Shown here: positions 1 to 10,196 of the stretch, one piece after another
Position numbering within the stretch: the first letter of the stretch is position 1
Layout of the letters: the number at the start of each line of letters is the position of its first letter
Assembly: GCA_011009095.1 (NCBI GenBank)
Contig: VTPC01090589.1
Span: 698,206 to 762,205, forward strand
DNA: 64,000 nucleotides
Source: Ignelater luminosus
Lineage: Eukaryota; Arthropoda; Insecta; Coleoptera; Elateridae
Direction of reading: 5' to 3'
Position numbers and translations under genes: made by a program
The notes under the pieces: generated by a model
Told to the model about the DNA's origin: nothing
What the model saw: only the letters and a program-made list of their open reading frames with translations
Database searches by the model: none

Positions 1-925
1 AGAGTGTTAGAAAAATAGTGTCGAAAACCCCAAGGGTGTATAGTACTTATGAAAAATAAGTAAAAAAGTTTACATAAACATGTGTCCGGAAATGCACCAT
101 TTTCGCGATATAGGGTATCAGAATTGTTACACCACTGGAAAATTAAAGAATTTTTCTATTTCTTGAAATTTATAATTGATACTACCACTCTTGCATATTT
201 CCCGAAGAATGATGCATCATTTCCTAGTAAAACTGAATTTTTCCAAATCTTTCAAATGCAACGGTCTATTGTAAGGTCACACGTTGTGTCGACAGAAATT
301 AAGCCTACTTTGCCCTAAAGCTTTGTTTCCCTAAAGTGCACCATTCTCAAGATACAGCGTGTTGAAATTTCTTGTTTTTAAGTAAACTTTGACACCCTGT
401 AACTTGAAAACGACGGACTCGAGAAAAAAAGTTATATGATAAAGTAGGCTTAATTTCTGTTAAGGAACACAATGCGGATAATTACATTATGTTTTTGAGA
501 TAAGTACACTTACTATAGGCCATTGAATTTGAGCGATTTCGAAAAATCCAATTTTACTAGAAAATGACGCATTTTACGGAAAAGATAAAAAGTAACTTTT
601 TTGTCAAATCGATTGTTAATTCCAAAAATAAAAAAATTGTTTAATTCTTTCAGTGGCGTGACAATTTTCTTTAGAGTAATGAGTTAGTTCCCCTTGTAAT
701 TCCCAGCTTTCGATGAAGATATTGAACATAAAACTACCTAGAATATAGTAGACATCTAACAGTAACAAACATGTAGAAGATTTCGTTTCGATATCTCCCC
801 TTGTTCTTGAAATATCAAAAAAAACAAGAAATTCTAAATAAAACTTTGACACCCTTCTTCTTTACTTATCTTCATGAGTAATATACGCCTTTAGAGTTTT
901 CGACGCTATTTCTTAACACCCTGTA
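1..925. mobile_element. Large foldback (long inverted-repeat) element, left tip cut by window edge
   Basis: Bases 1-60 pair with about 858-922 in reverse complement; both carry the words for a TTTTCGAC block and an ACAGGGTGTT-like tip (AACACCCTGTA at 915-925). The inner arms also pair: 292-311 is an exact 20-bp reverse complement of 441-460, and about 112-290 matches about 461-680 imperfectly. The arms differ in length, so there are indels. No transposase ORF is visible; the short ORFs here are chance. This looks like a non-autonomous foldback or MITE-type element. The target duplication cannot be seen because the left end lies outside the window. Confidence 0.7.
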
Positions 926-3139
926 TAGACTATAGAGGCTTAATAATACTTTAAAGTACCCTCTCTTACTTCTCGGCCCTTCTTCAGAAAAACAACGTAC
1001 GTTTTACCTCGATGGTTTGTCTACAAAGGTTTTCAAATCTGTAAGACTGTGGAAAGGTGAGATTCCAAAAGAGATAGAGATAGCTTCGTTCCAAAGAACA
1101 GAAAACAGTGGCGTAGAATTAGAGATTCATACGCTAATGAAAATCAAACCTGAATTTAATTTATTAAATTCATTTTAAACTTGAATTTGAGGAACATGGA
1201 AATAATGACGGAAGAAGCCCTATAATATTTTTAAAAGATTCTAATTATACTAAAATAATTATATCAGATTTGTAAAGGTTATACGTTTTTAATGAAAATA
1301 AACAAATCATAGACCTTGCCTGCCGTGTTGGAACGGGAAACATATCCCATATAACCTTAAAAAGAAATTTGAAAATTGTTTCTTTTAAAAATAAACATTA
1401 GATTTGGTTAAATCACCTTATAAAGTGATACTGTATTAGTATAGCAGTTTATAATAATCAAATATGGGTTTTATTAAAGTAAAAATATAAAATTGGTTTT
1501 GGTTTATACAGTTGCCCTTCCTCAGATATAGTAGCTACAAGCAACCACCAATTATACGACAGCAGAAACTTACTTTCATTCATTAGAACCCAAGTATGCT
1601 ATTAAAATATATGTACCATAACAATAAATTGAGTTTTTAGAATTCGTTTTAAAAATTCCTCAGTTTTGTTACATTAAAGATCAATCAAATCTCAAAAATA
1701 TTATTACATGTAATAATCTTTATTTATGTAAATAAATGTAACAAAAGATAGATATAACAAAGTAAAAAATGAGTATACATAAAATTCTTTTAGAAAATTT
1801 CTTCAACATAATAAGATCTCTGTCTCTATACATTTTGTTTAAATACCTAACATTATGTTAACATTTCTCAATATTTTTTAAAATAGATTTTACAATGGTC
1901 CCATAATTTATATTTTTGATTGATATCTAGGGTTTCCACCCGGCCAGTATTTCACAGACATGGTCAATTGAGGTCATGATAAAGCCAGTAAATCACTATA
2001 GCATCTCAGAAAAGATATGGGAACCTTCTTGTGTCTGGTTTTGAGCCTGATGGTTACCCCATCTTAGGTGCTCACGGGAAATCTTTGAATAATAATAAGT
2101 TGTTGGCAACCCTATTGATATCATCTCACTAGAGGAGCTCAGAGAACTAAACTGTTTATACAATTGGGATCCGTTATCTTTCAAGTGTTGGGCAACATGT
2201 GCAACACTAAATAAATGTGTTGCCTTTGTAAGCAGGTATAACATAACCTCACTTCAAATATGGCCATTCAGAAACATGAGAAGGTTTAGTACTGATGAGT
2301 AGTCAATAGTATACAACAGTTTAACAGTGCAAGCAACAGTTTAGCTCTCTGATTGCGTCAGTTCCTACTGAATTTATCAAATACACAAATAAGAGAAAAT
2401 AATCTACAATAATACAGCAACAAAATATATTACTTTTCCTAATCCTCAACACAAATTAAAAGTAGAAGACACCAGAGGTTTTGAAAGTTTTTGGCTGTGG
2501 AGCTTGTTTCATTCAGAGATGTAAATGCAAAAAGCCAAGACCAACAGGACCTATTTTAAGAGTTTAATTAACTAACTAGAACTAAAATACATATGAACAA
2601 ATTAGCAAACAAGGCCCTAATTATGGACCTTACCTTTTAACCTCTTCTAGGTTTATATATTAGTTCTATTAGATAATAGAAAACAATAATTGCAATTTCT
2701 TACATTGACATTAAATCAAGCAGATACAACACTAGCTAATTTCAATTAATTTTAAAATTTAATAGCCATAAAATATAAATAATATCATATGTTTTAAATA
2801 CTGTTCAATAATTATAAAGGCCGTCCAGAATTTACATACGAATTAGTAATATCAGTTGATCATACAGCCATGTTTTGTAATTAATTCAAAATCACATACT
2901 ATGATCATATTCAGATTATATTTGTTTATTTTATAAGAAATCTGGTATGAGGCCTATTATTATTATTGAATAATATTTGCTGCTTTCCTTAAATACAGAT
3001 TGTCTCATCAAACTGAGAGGCCTTGGGCTAAAAAAATTTGCCACCTTAATCACATTGGATTAAGAAATAAATAATACACATAATTAATTGAATAACTTTC
3101 CTTACAAAAGACTTTATTTTAAAATAATGCAATGTCAAA
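926..3139. other. Gene-free stretch
   Basis: AT-rich sequence with no ORF that reads like a known protein and no convincing exon. A CAGTGGCGTA word at 1106-1115 looks like a hAT terminus, but I find no partner end. The part just below 3140 is the likely downstream flank of the minus-strand PTPS gene. Confidence 0.5.
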
Positions 3140-3145
3140 TTTATT
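3140..3145 (-). terminator. Candidate poly(A) signal of the PTPS gene
   Basis: TTTATT on the plus strand is AATAAA on the minus strand, about 205 bases after the PTPS stop codon. A second AATAAA lies at 3113-3118. Either could serve. Confidence 0.4.
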
Positions 3146-3349
3146 TATCGACATTGCTACTCGGTTCATAAGTCCCAAGATGTTTAGTCTCCACGTCTTA
3201 TATCTTATAAACAATATAAATCTACAATTAAGAAAGAGAAAGAATTTGCTTAGTATATCTTTAAAATCAATGTTCAATTCACCCTGTAATACTTTAAAAG
3301 AATATCTAGTTTGCAATTATCATAAGAAAACATCACATATTTTATGCTA

Positions 3350-3954
3350 TTAGCCTCTAAAGGTTACAATATTCTTTTCAGTTTCATAAATTTTCACTTC
3401 ATATAACAATTCAGGTTCTTTCATTATCTGTCTCAGGGAATTCCATATAAATATTGCTACATTTTCAGTAGTGCTAGGACGATTATGAAAGAACTCTACA
3501 TCTTTATCTAAATTCTTATGATCCATGCTCTTCATTACTGCTACTTCTATCCAGTCTTTAAGGTCAGTCATATTTACAACCATACCAGATATTGGATCAA
3601 CTGGGCCACACAACATTACTTCCACTAGTGATAAAAATTGATAATTAAATAAACTATCATCCAAAACATAAAACAATATCTTCAACTAAACTATAACATT
3701 AACCAGTGAAATTACATATTGACAAGTTTTTTAACTTACCCACATAATTATGACCATGGCCATTAGGATGGTTGCATTTTCCATAGATACGACGATTTTC
3801 ATCATCTGTTAAGTCTTTACTGTAAAAGAAGCCATAAAATTACTCACTTACACAACAAATTTTTAAATTACACTTACCTATGCAATCTGTGTGCAGCAGA
3901 AAATGTAGTTCGACGAGTTAAGTAAGCTTTGTAAAGTTTTTCAGTATTTGCCAT
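3350..3954 (-). CDS. 6-pyruvoyl tetrahydrobiopterin synthase (PTPS), 3 exons
   Basis: PTPS converts 7,8-dihydroneopterin triphosphate to 6-pyruvoyl tetrahydropterin, the second step of tetrahydrobiopterin synthesis; in flies the orthologue is purple, also needed for eye pterins. Exons are 3954-3878, 3819-3740 and 3624-3350, with GT-AG introns of 58 and 115 nt. The product is 143 residues, the usual length for the family. The zinc-binding histidines are visible in FSAAHRLH (exon 1) and NGHGHNY (exon 2). The catalytic cysteine is in YGKCNHP. DHKNLD, the STTENVA motif and the late YETEKN glutamate are in exon 3. All key residues are present, so the enzyme should be active. The start is the first ATG of exon 1. 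Seen: ORF, splice sites and motifs. Known: family chemistry. Confidence 0.95.
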
Positions 3955-4218
3955 TATATATTTTTTTTTCAAACAGGATTTATCTTACAATAATCTAATC
4001 TAGGTAAATACACTTGCAATATCTTTAATTCTTTATTTTGTAACAATAACTATTAATTTTCGATATTTAAAAACATAAAAATATATACAGTGTAGGTTAT
4101 GGTTGCATGGTTGTTCCAGGTCTCAAGGATGATTAATGTCAGCGTTGCCAAATGGGTATCATATCTGCATCCTCCAATGAATAAATAGTTATTTATGCAA
4201 CAAGTGATTAAAGTGTAT

Positions 4219-4606
4219 CTTTTTTTCACGAGAAGGAAAGTTTGCCGCACGAGCCGTAGGCGAGTGCGCAAATCCGCCGAGTGAAAAAAAAGTAACTTTA
4301 CTCACAAATTGCATACAAAACTTTTTTCACGTTCGTAATAAAAATCAAGAACTACTTACTTCAATAACAGCTTTCACGACGCGTCACATCGATGCATTCT
4401 AATTTCTGACAAATGCCAGTGTGTATCATAACAACGGCAGCCTCCTATGTGTTTAAATATTTTGCGTTAAAAAATGACACGTTACGATACTTTTTTTCAC
4501 TCAAATTTTTCACGCTTTTATCGCGATGAAACAAATGCATCCTTTATAAACGAAAATTAATGAAAAATGTTGCACTTTTTTTAACGAACGTGAAAAAATT
4601 AAATTA
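4219..4606. repeat. MITE-like region bounded by TTTTTTCACG inverted ends
   Basis: The left end has TTTTTTTCACGAG near 4220. The right end has AACGAACGTGAAAAAATT near 4585, whose reverse complement starts TTTTTTCACGTTCG. Further copies of TTTTTTCACG lie at about 4323 and 4490. The left part is unusually CpG-rich for this window and contains a strong hairpin (4246-4268). No ORF of note. A target duplication is not clear, so the exact boundaries are uncertain. Confidence 0.4.
4246..4268. other. GC-rich hairpin with tandem GA internal mismatch
   Basis: CGCAC-GA-GCC, a GTA loop, then GGC-GA-GTGCG. The outer 5 bp and inner 3 bp pair perfectly, with opposed GA/GA between them. It sits inside the MITE-like region. 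Confidence 0.6.
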
Positions 4607-5540
4607 CTAAATAAAATTTTAGATTATTAGTTTTAGTTTTTCTCTAAGTTTCTAGTAATAAACTCGATAAGACTTTTTAAGTTTAAAAGAATTATAAAAT
4701 GCTCTAAGTTTCTTAATTAAATCAAATCTTCTCTAAGACTAAAGAAGATTCACAAGCCTTGGCAACACTACTTTTAAATTTTCTTACAATTTTTAGAATG
4801 ACAGATGACAGCTTTTAGAGGTTATTTAAAATATATTTTGTCCCATACTTCGTCTTGATTGAAAAGAGCGAAGAAATTAAAAATAGTTTTTCCCTCTAGG
4901 TTTTCTTATTTAACTTAATATTACGCAACTTGAAAAAGAATATTTAAAGAGGGAGAGTATTTTCAACAATCAGATTTAGTACCATATACAGGGTGCTTCT
5001 GAAATGAACATCATCATCCGTTCATGACAATTTGATGGATTTCAAATTTCACTCTGTATAAAAGCAGTGACGTATTACGGTCTTTAAGACGTATGTGTTC
5101 CCACCCCTAGAGCTACCACTGATAGATATCCACTTTTAAAGACACTGCTTTCGAGTGGGAAATTCTAATTCTTAACAACGTAATTAAATAAAGGATTAGT
5201 AACATTTTTGAATTGGCATGGCCTTAGTAAATGCATTTACACGAGTATTAACTGTTTAATTGCAAGAGTAGTTTTTCTTTCGTTTTATACTCGAGGATTG
5301 CTGTCTGCTGACATTGATGACCAGAGTTACTAAAGTGAAGAACTAGTATACCAACATTTAGTTAGTCTGAGAATCACTTTATAGTAATTACTATTATGAC
5401 GGTAAGATAGTGCAGATCAAACTTTAAGATGAGGTACTCGTTTCAAAACTATATTTGTTTAAATTTGCGAACAAGTTTTAGCATGTCGTTATGGTCATAA
5501 ACCTTTATCCCAAAATGTTAGTTAAAGTTTTTGTTTTCTT

Positions 5541-5630
5541 GATGTTTGTTTTTGCTCAGTTTTTTATTTAATCAAATTTTATATGGATGTTTGTTTTTGC
5601 TTAGTTTTTTATTTAATCAAATTTTATATG
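5541..5630. repeat. Tandem duplication of a 45-bp unit
   Basis: Units 5541-5585 and 5586-5630 both start GATGTTTGTTTTTGCT and end ATTTTATATG. They differ at one C/T position, so the duplication is recent. Confidence 0.85.
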
Positions 5631-6178
5631 GACCACAATACCAAATACACATACAACAATGGTCCAAAATTAAATAATAAAAAAATATATATATAAATAT
5701 TCGTCAAACATAAAACTCATTGGTACATATCAAATCACATCCTGCTACATAAAAACAAAACGCCATAATAAATAATAAAGTGTATTCTTAAGTTAAAAGG
5801 ATAATAAGATAGCAATTAAGAAATCTGGACCCTAGTTGTACAACTTTTTTTTTCTTATTCAAAAAAATCTTTGCTTGCAAATATGTTGCTACTGCATGTG
5901 TCTGTCTATTCAGTTTATTGCAATTTGTTAACATTTGCTGCACTTTTATTACATTAAAAATTTTAGCAAACACCATTAAGAAAAATGAGAAACACTAGAT
6001 TAAAAGAATTCTTTAGATTTAATAAACAAATTATTACACCATTTTTTGTAATCTTTGTACAAAATATCATTAAATTAAAAAATAACATGCTTTATATATA
6101 ACATCAAATTGTACAAAACTTAGCTATTCCTCTTTATCTGAAGTTCTCTCAATATGCATGCAAATGTTTTCAATCAAT

Positions 6179-6184
6179 TTTATT
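6179..6184 (-). terminator. Candidate poly(A) signal of PQBP1
   Basis: TTTATT on the plus strand gives AATAAA on the minus strand, about 100 bases after the PQBP1 stop codon. Confidence 0.5.
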
Positions 6185-6282
6185 ACATCATTAGTCTTTT
6201 TTTTTTTAGTCTATGATTTTACTAAATGTGGTATTTTTAAACAACAGATAATGAGGAACACTGTAGTAAAAGCAAATTAAGT

Positions 6283-7162
6283 CTACGTTGCATGAGCTGT
6301 AAAACTAACATTTCTCCTTGTTTTTGACTTATTATTAGCTAATATATCACCAGGCGCAGGATACGGTCTTTGTTGATAGAGAGCTCCTGAAGCAGTACTA
6401 TCTGCACCTGATTTATTTGATTCTAAACCATCACTCCATGTACCAACAGGAATGTCTGAATATGCAGCAGGATCCATCGGGTCAATATCATCTCGACGAG
6501 GCCTTTTACGATTATATTCTTTATCATCATATTTATGTCTCTTGTCTGATGACTCTGAATCTCGATCGCGATCTCTATCTCGTCTACTACTTTTACTATT
6601 TCGTTTTCTGTCTCCTTTTTCCTCATCAATCTTGTATACAACACGTTCTTCATTTAATATTCCCTTTGCACGCTTTTCACGTAGTTTTGCTGCACTTTCA
6701 CTGCGTACAGCTTTTGGATGCTTAGGAGGTAACCATGATACAATATCAGTTTCCATATCCCAATAATAATAACGCTTTCTGAAAAAGATTAAAAATTAAT
6801 ACCAATATCATTATTTGTATCATATACTTACATTCCCTTATCAAATACCTCTGTCCAGTGATGCGGTAATGGATACTTTTGGATCAATTTTCCTACATTT
6901 CGCATATATTTTGCATCTGGAAGACTAGCAGGTTTCCAGTGCGATTCGCACCAAAAATTACACTCATGATATATGTTACTCTTGTTTGGACATCCAGTAA
7001 CACCTCTAAAGTCTCGTTTGCGTTCCTTTTCTAAAGGTTTTTGTATAGCTGCTAAAAAATAGTTTCATGTGGCTTCTAAAATCAGTTTATTATAAATTAC
7101 TACTTACGGGCGAATAAACCGCGTTTTGCTAATTTTGCTGCTAATACTGAAGGTAAAGGCAT
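6283..7162 (-). CDS. PQBP1: Polyglutamine-binding protein 1 (PQBP1) homologue, 3 exons
   Basis: PQBP1 is a nuclear WW-domain protein that binds spliceosomal factors, including the U5-15kD/Dim1 protein through its C-terminal segment. Exons are 7162-7108, 7051-6832 and 6778-6283, with GT-AG introns of 56 and 53 nt; the product is 256 residues (human 265). The conserved N-terminus is MPLPSVLAAKLAKRGL. The WW domain lies at about 80-112 with W84, a YYYW block at 95-98 and W107, and is split by the second intron. An arginine/aspartate-rich tract at about 150-185 leads to the diagnostic C-terminus: DPMDPAAYSDIP, SGADST and YQQRPYPAPG. Between the N-terminus and the WW domain is a Cys/His stretch (C39, H47, C49, C53, H56) that I do not recall from the human protein. 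ATG 7162 is chosen because it starts the family N-terminus. Confidence 0.95.
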
Positions 7163-7721
7163 TTTTCTTTAGTAATGTAAGTATGTATATTACTTTTATT
7201 ATGTTATTAATTTCGTAGTTTAGTTACCACTGGTAACTGATAATCACCAATATACCATAATTAAATTCATGAAATGCAACCGTAACAATTAAATCAGAAA
7301 ACGCAACCAATAACACCCAAAATAACAAAACAGACAACACAGCCGTTCACCCCGTCCGGCTGATCTGATGCAGGTTTGCCAAGCATACCAGATTTTTCAA
7401 TTTATCAAGCCAGTGGCGTGCAATAAATTTTCAAATAAGTGGAGGAGAGCTGCAATGTATAGAAGTGTACGTTATTTCTAGTTTTATATCTTTATTTTTA
7501 TTTATTTATTTATTTTATTTTTATTTTTTATTTAATAGATATTAGTTTATAAAAGTAAAAATGGGGCGTATTATAAACAATCAATTAAAATAGACATCTA
7601 CTAATTTCCATGGCAACCATTTTTACTTGATTAACCTAAAAAAATCCATAAGGTGATCTTTTTCTTTTTCTAATAGACGTCCATTAAACTGTCTTTTAAA
7701 TTTAATAGATGGTTGCTATAA
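7163..7721. other. PQBP1 upstream region with a solitary hAT-like end
   Basis: The PQBP1 5' UTR and promoter should lie just above 7162. CAGTGGCGTGCA at 7411-7422 resembles the left terminus of a hAT element, but no matching right end was found. The rest is AT-rich (TTTA-type simple repeat near 7490-7535) with no ORF of interest. Confidence 0.4.
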
Positions 7722-9249
7722 CAGTGGCGGCCCGTTATAAGGAGCCAAGGAGCCATGGCACCACCACAAAGACATTTCATTTTCCAATTTGAAAAAAATA
7801 ATTTATGCTCTTAAAATTTTCTCCTTTAAAGTCTGACCTTTACCAGAGATTAAAAAATTAAAAATTGCTATTTTATAAATACAAATATAGTGAACAAGTG
7901 AACACCGCCCGTACAAAATGATAAAAATAAAAACTTGGAGTCAGTCACAGCGCGGCTCCAACGCTTTTAAGAGGCTATTGACTTTAGTGGTGGGCTGGCG
8001 GGTGAGGGAGGGTGTTCAGAGTTAGCGAACTACTTGAGCCAAGCTAGAAATAGCTCCCGCTCCTGCAGTCCAGTCTCGATACGTGGTGTGGGTGCGTCGT
8101 GTTACGCTACGCCCGGTTTGAAACTTGACGTGAAGTATAAAAGTGAAATTGTTCAAAAGAGATTACCACATTCGTCGCAAACTAAATGGAATTTTCATTC
8201 ATGAGGCGTTAATACTGTTTATAAATACAGAAAAGAACCGATAAGCGTCATGGAAACATTGGATTGGAAACAAGGATTTTATATTTTGATTGATAATTTT
8301 TCATAAAATAATGCCTCACGTTGAAATAATTTTTAAACAATTACAAAAGACAAATACCGACCCAGTCAAGATTAGACAAGATTTACAGAATCTTGAAAAT
8401 GAAATACAAAAAATACACAATCGAATGGATTACATTATTGCAAATATTGACAGTGATATGCAACTTTTAGAAGATGGCGCACCTCCTTAATAAAGGCCAT
8501 GCATGCAGCATCTAAATAAGAAAACAGAAGAAAGTTTGTGACTATTATTCAGCAAATAAGAACAAGATTTAGTTTCACTGGACATCTAGTAGATACAAAT
8601 GTATTTGAGATGGAAAAATTTCCCGAATATCACCAGAAATTTCCAAAAAAGTATCTTTCTGCAGTGGTTAGTGTCTATCCTTTTTTAGAAAAACGTAGAT
8701 TGAAGACTGAACTGCACGTATTAGTGACAACGCCCATGTCTACATCCGAAGCCGAGCGTTGTTTCTCCATGCTGAAAAGGATCAAGACTTTTCTAAGAAA
8801 CTCCATGAAGGAAGAAAGGCTCAGTGCACTGAGAATGCTATCAGCTGAAAAAGCTTTTCTTAATAACATGGAAAATTTTGATAAGAGAGTGATTGGCGTA
8901 TTTGCTAATAAAAAAGAACGGAGAATGGATTTCACATACCGTACAATTTAAACATTTGTGTTGTTAACATTGACTGATTTAAATGTAACTTTAATATAGA
9001 ATAAAATAGAATAGGATACTTTGGTAAGTTGATAAATATTCATTGTTTTTAGTGAATTGGAAAGGTAACATACAAAATTACAAACCCTTCCTTTTTCTTA
9101 AGTTCGTACGTTTTAAAATTTAAATTTTCATAATTTCTAAAGTGAGAAAGATTTGCAATGTTGTACTTTAAAATTTTTATACCCCCCCCCCCCATATTAA
9201 ACCACAAAGCCGTGGCTCTACCACCGCACAATACCACGAGCCGCCACTG
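7722..9249 (+). mobile_element. Decayed, internally deleted hAT transposon
   Basis: The left end starts CAGTGGCGGCCCGT at 7722. The right end, read on the other strand from 9249, starts CAGTGGCGGCTCGT. The flanks, TGCTATAA (7714-7721) and GCTAATAA (9250-9257), look like an eroded 8-bp target duplication. The 5' part (7900-8130) is GC-rich, unlike the surroundings. The remaining coding sequence is a short piece of hAT transposase at 8290-8951, so most of the transposase is lost. A run of 12 C lies at 9182-9193. Confidence 0.85.
8290..8951 (+). pseudogene. hAT transposase C-terminal remnant
   Basis: Two ORF pieces in different frames (8290-8490 and 8538-8951) belong to one protein. The first contains MPHVEIIFKQLQK, typical of ZMYM1-like hAT transposases. 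The second contains the hAT dimerisation region: PMSTSEAERCFSMLKRIKTF followed by LRNSMKEERLSALRML. There is a stop and frame change between them, and the N-terminal BED/TTF-type finger and catalytic core are missing. Not expected to encode an active transposase. Confidence 0.85.
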
Positions 9250-9489
9250 GCTAATAATAATGCCTAAAATTAAATTCATATATTAATCATTTTTTAGTTA
9301 TTGCCGTCGGTGTTTGCTTTTTGCACTGAAATGTTCTCTTGACACAGCAGGTCACCTACTACTGTGTATACAAATTTAAGTATTTGTTCAACTCTAATCA
9401 ACAGTATAAATAATATATCGAGTTAATCATTAAGAATCGGCAGTTGAGGCTCAGTAGAAACAAAATCTAAAACATTGTTCATAATATAC

Positions 9490-9740
9490 CAGTTATTCCA
9501 CTTTTCTACATGAGCGTATGTTTGGAAATGCATGATTTACGAAACACAAGATGTTAAATGTTACTGTCACCCCCAAGTTCTTGTTTCTAATAAGAGTACC
9601 AATTATGGTAAGCTTGTATGATAGTAGCCAATAACGAATAAAATAAAAAAAAATCTCAATACGTTGGTTTTAGAATTTTGAGAACCCAATCGACTTTTAC
9701 TCCAAAACGACGCATCCCACGAAAAATACAATAATGACTA
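9490..9740. repeat. Partial copy of the 1-925 foldback family
   Basis: GGAAATGCA near 9525 sits in the same context as GGAAATGCACC near 88-98. CCAAAACGACGCATCCCACG at 9702-9721 corresponds to the AAAATGACGCATTTTACGG stretch at 561-579. Diverged and truncated. Confidence 0.5.
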
Positions 9741-9867
9741 TTTATATTTACTAAATTGGACAATATTACATTTTTAATTATATAACCTAATCTACTTGTA
9801 CTGAAAAAGTGCTCTGCACCTCAATTCATTATAAAGTCGCTTGTAAAAATGAAAATATATAAATACA

Positions 9868-9919
9868 CAGATTAGATAAAGGTCAGATATTTCACTTCGA
9901 CAAATTTGTGGATTCTATT

Positions 9920-9971
<52 letters not shown>

Positions 9972-9981
9972 NNNNNNNNNN

Positions 9982-10032
<51 letters not shown>

Positions 10033-10196
10033 GTAGCTCCCAGAGCTTGCTATTTTGACATAGACTGCGCAAGCAGTACAGCGCGTAAAAGAGTAGGCGT
10101 GGTAAACTCCCAGAGCTGCAAATGTAAATGTGTAGAGACAAAAAATGGGAACATTGGTGGGATAGGGAGTGAAATATCTGACCTTTATTTAATCTG
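9868..10196. repeat. Inverted repeat flanking a (CT)n microsatellite
   Basis: The arm 9868-9895 (CAGATTAGATAAAGGTCAGA, then TATTTCAC) is the reverse complement of 10169-10196 with one mismatch. Between them are the (CT)n tract 9921-10029 and a short unique part in which CTCCCAGAGCT occurs twice. It looks like a MITE carrying a microsatellite. No target duplication was recognised. Confidence 0.7.
9921..10029. repeat. (CT)n microsatellite containing an assembly gap
   Basis: A pure CT tract on both sides of ten N at 9972-9981. The true length is unknown, and the 10-N run is likely a placeholder. Confidence 0.95.

Larger units (their letters stand above)
3955..6178. other. Intergenic region between PTPS and PQBP1
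   Basis: No gene seen. It contains a MITE-like stretch (4219-4606), a fragment of a TACAGGGTGCTTCTG repeat (from about 4987) and a 45-bp tandem duplication (5541-5630), each listed separately. The part near 3955-4060 should hold the PTPS promoter, but no core element is clear. Confidence 0.5.

Noticed and set aside
6417..6766. Plus-strand ORFs of 102 and 104 codons over PQBP1
   Set aside because: Antisense shadows of the arginine/aspartate-rich PQBP1 exon, which has clear family motifs.
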